From the NCBI GenBank assembly GCA_008501765.1, contig QQUE01000013.1, forward strand, positions 62,001-126,000: a stretch of 64,000 bases of DNA, read 5' to 3'. A program made the translations under genes and the position numbers. Below the pieces are notes generated by a model. That model did no database searches. It worked only from the letters and a program-made list of their open reading frames with translations, and was not told where the DNA came from. Numbering within the stretch: the first letter of the stretch is position 1; each line of letters begins with the position of its first letter. Shown here one piece after another: positions 62,340-64,000 of this stretch. Source of the DNA: Calditrichota bacterium. GTDB lineage: Bacteria > Zhuqueibacterota > Zhuqueibacteria > Zhuqueibacterales > Geothermadaptataceae.

Positions 62340-63815
62340 ATGGCATTAATCAATCCTTTTGAAAAGCTTCTCGAAATAAGTGAAGAAATTAATTCTACCC
62401 GGGAAATCAACGTTTTGCTGGATCGCATTATGGATTCGGCTTTGGGCGTGCTGGGTGCCGAGCGCGGCTTTATCCTGTTAAAAAGAAATGCAGATGAGTC
62501 CGATTATCAAATCGTCACCGCTCGAAATTTGACAAAAGACGCTATTGACTCTATCCGTGAGCATTCCACAAGCGTTGTTCACAAAGTGCTGGAAAGCCAA
62601 ACGCCACTCATTAGTGTTGATGCGCAAGCAGATGAGCGCTTTTCCGGGGCGGAGAGTATTCTGATACAGGATATTCATTCAGTAATTTGCACACCGCTCA
62701 TTTATAAAGATTACCTGATGGGCGCCATTTATATGGACCGGCGCATGTCGAAGAAAAATTTTACAGAAGAGGCCCTTGAATTTCTCAATGCATTTTCGGC
62801 ACAGGCAGCGGTGGCGATTCAGAATGCCCGCCTTTTTGATGACCTGCAACAGGAAAATAAGAAGCTCAAAGAGCAAATTTCATTGCTCGATCAATTTCCA
62901 GAAATAGTCGGGAGCAGTGAACCGATAAAACAGGTATTTGAAACTGTACGCAGTGTCGCGGCCTCCAATGCCACTGTTCTGATTGCCGGAGAAAGCGGCA
63001 CCGGGAAGGAGCTTGTCGCCCGGGCGATTTATAAAAATTCTGATAGAAATAATAAGCCGTTTATCCCCATTTTTTGTGGAAGCCTGTCGGAGAACCTGCT
63101 GGAAAGTGAGTTGTTTGGCCACAAAAAAGGCGCTTTCACCGGGGCCAACGAAAATAAACCGGGTTTATTCGAAGAAGCCAATAATGGGACTATTTTTCTT
63201 GATGAAATCGGCGAAATTGGTTTGAATGTACAGACCAAGCTGCTGCGTATTATTCAGGAAGGCGAGCTTAAAAGAGTCGGGGAAAACCAGTTTAGAAAAG
63301 TGGATGTGCGAATAATTTCCGCTACCAATAAAGACTTGATGGAAGAGGTGAAAGCAGGGCAGTTTCGGGAAGATTTATTTTATCGCCTGAATGTCATCAA
63401 CATTAAAATGCCGCCGCTACGTGAGCGCCGGCAGGATATTTTATTATTGGCCGATCATTTTTTTAAATATTTTACGTTCAAAAACAAAAAAACTTTTAAA
63501 GGATTTACGGCTGCTGCGAAACAATACCTGCAGGAATATGATTGGCCGGGCAATGTTCGTGAGCTCGAAAATGCCATTGAACGAGCCGTGATTTTGTGCC
63601 ATGAAAATGAAATTCCACCGGACTCTTTCCAGTTGCAAAATTCCGATCCCAAAATGCCGCTGGGAAAAACACTGAAGGAAATCAATAAATATGCAATCGT
63701 CAAAACCATCGAGATGACCAGTGGAAACCGCACGCGCGCCGCTGACATTCTCGGTGTCTCCAGACGCTGGCTGCAGTATCAGTTGAAGGAGTGGGGCATG
63801 ATTGATGAAAATTAA
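62340..63815 (+). CDS. Sigma-54-dependent activator with GAF sensor and Fis-type HTH
   Basis: 491 residues with TGGAGA upstream. GAF domain about 20-170 (GAERGFILLKRNADESD), then AAA+ domain about 185-415 with GESGTGKELVARAI (Walker A), GAFTGA loop that contacts sigma-54, and TIFLDEIGEIG (Walker B), and a C-terminal Fis-like HTH (RAADILGVSRRWLQYQLKEW). It activates sigma-54 promoters in response to a GAF ligand rather than a receiver phosphorylation. The next gene, a Ser/Thr kinase, overlaps its end by 11 bases. Confidence 0.93.
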   Translation: MALINPFEKLLEISEEINSTREINVLLDRIMDSALGVLGAERGFILLKRNADESDYQIVTARNLTKDAIDSIREHSTSVVHKVLESQTPLISVDAQADERFSGAESILIQDIHSVICTPLIYKDYLMGAIYMDRRMSKKNFTEEALEFLNAFSAQAAVAIQNARLFDDLQQENKKLKEQISLLDQFPEIVGSSEPIKQVFETVRSVAASNATVLIAGESGTGKELVARAIYKNSDRNNKPFIPIFCGSLSENLLESELFGHKKGAFTGANENKPGLFEEANNGTIFLDEIGEIGLNVQTKLLRIIQEGELKRVGENQFRKVDVRIISATNKDLMEEVKAGQFREDLFYRLNVINIKMPPLRERRQDILLLADHFFKYFTFKNKKTFKGFTAAAKQYLQEYDWPGNVRELENAIERAVILCHENEIPPDSFQLQNSDPKMPLGKTLKEINKYAIVKTIEMTSGNRTRAADILGVSRRWLQYQLKEWGMIDEN

Positions 63816-64000
63816 AAACCATCAAATTCTTCATGAAATTAGCCGTGGCTCCCTAACAACGGTATATAAAGCACGGCATTTGAATCTGGACCGGTTTGTT
63901 TTATTGAAAGTTTTAAACAGCCAGTGGTTGCAGGAAGCCGATCTGCTCGAAAGGTTTCGCCGTGAGGCACAAATCAGCGCACAAATAAATCACCCAAATA
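63805..64000 (+). CDS. Ser/Thr protein kinase, 3' partial
   Basis: Only the first 65 residues are inside the window. KNHQILHEISRGSLTTVYKA followed by RHLNLDRFVLLKVLN and EADLLERFRREAQISAQINH is a kinase N-lobe of the bacterial Pkn type. The glycine-rich loop reads RGSLTTVY where GxGxxG is usual, so it may be a degenerate or atypical kinase. The start overlaps the end of the sigma-54 activator gene, implying coupled translation. Confidence 0.85.
   Translation, partial: MKIKNHQILHEISRGSLTTVYKARHLNLDRFVLLKVLNSQWLQEADLLERFRREAQISAQINHPN

Noticed and set aside
1-64000. tRNA and rRNA genes
   Set aside because: Looked for cloverleaf-like and conserved rRNA segments in intergenic regions and recognised none.

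Overview
The window (about 45% GC by eye) looks like a chromosomal segment of a Gram-negative bacterium of the FCB group, most like Calditrichota or candidate division KSB1. Supporting signs are SusC-like TonB receptors with a carboxypeptidase-regulatory prefix, PorV-like and DUF1302-like barrels, DUF3857, DUF2911 and DUF4954 proteins, a lipoprotein with an NPLDP stretch, and Ser/Thr kinases fused to TPR arrays. Clear Shine-Dalgarno sites (AGGAG, GGAGG) precede many genes, which is unlike typical Bacteroidota. The taxonomy is an inference from gene content. I saw no rRNA, tRNA or CRISPR array.

Layout. 1-3.2 kb: two DUF3857/transglutaminase-like proteins. 3.2-8.6 kb (minus strand): TetR regulator, RND/MMPL transporter, LolA-like carrier and outer-membrane barrel, a compact trans-envelope export system with a likely TetR operator. 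8.8-18.8 kb (plus strand): SigZ-type sigma factor, nagB, pta-ackA, a lone acyl carrier protein, a DUF4954 left-handed beta-helix protein and the two-subunit 2-oxoacid:ferredoxin oxidoreductase. 19.3-23.8 kb: a deoxyhypusine-synthase-like protein, a BNR sialidase-like protein and a secreted phosphoesterase. 24.2 kb: a REP-associated tyrosine transposase (RAYT) inside its own GTAG-headed hairpin repeats. 25.4-31.9 kb: RsbU-type phosphatase, Ser/Thr kinase-TPR protein, a small cupredoxin-like protein, diheme cytochrome c and DUF2911. 32.2-41 kb: GNAT, FabH-like synthase, a SecA paralogue with a C-terminal membrane segment, DUF2157 and GDYXXLXY proteins and an AbgT transporter. 41.2-48.3 kb: a PorV-like barrel and two tandem TonB receptors. 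48.4-50.4 kb (minus strand): a nuclease-like/winged-helix protein, two tiny membrane proteins and an AraC gene remnant. 50.6-60.4 kb: four secreted proteins that look like a glycan-processing locus, split by a seven-unit 146-bp REP array. 61.3-64 kb: a lipoprotein, a GAF/sigma-54 activator and the start of another kinase.

The most unusual content is repetitive DNA. A RAYT-REP system has amplified a compound three-hairpin unit seven times directly from the 3' end of a lipoprotein gene (52896-53914). A second family has 77-bp two-hairpin elements at three sites and a longer relative at a fourth. There is also a 177-bp MITE-like palindrome, a heptamer tract and further GTAG/GTGG-headed hairpins near 60.7-60.9 kb. 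Among proteins, the SecA paralogue with a C-terminal transmembrane anchor, the ACP/DUF4954 pair and the nuclease-like/winged-helix protein are the best candidates for undescribed functions.
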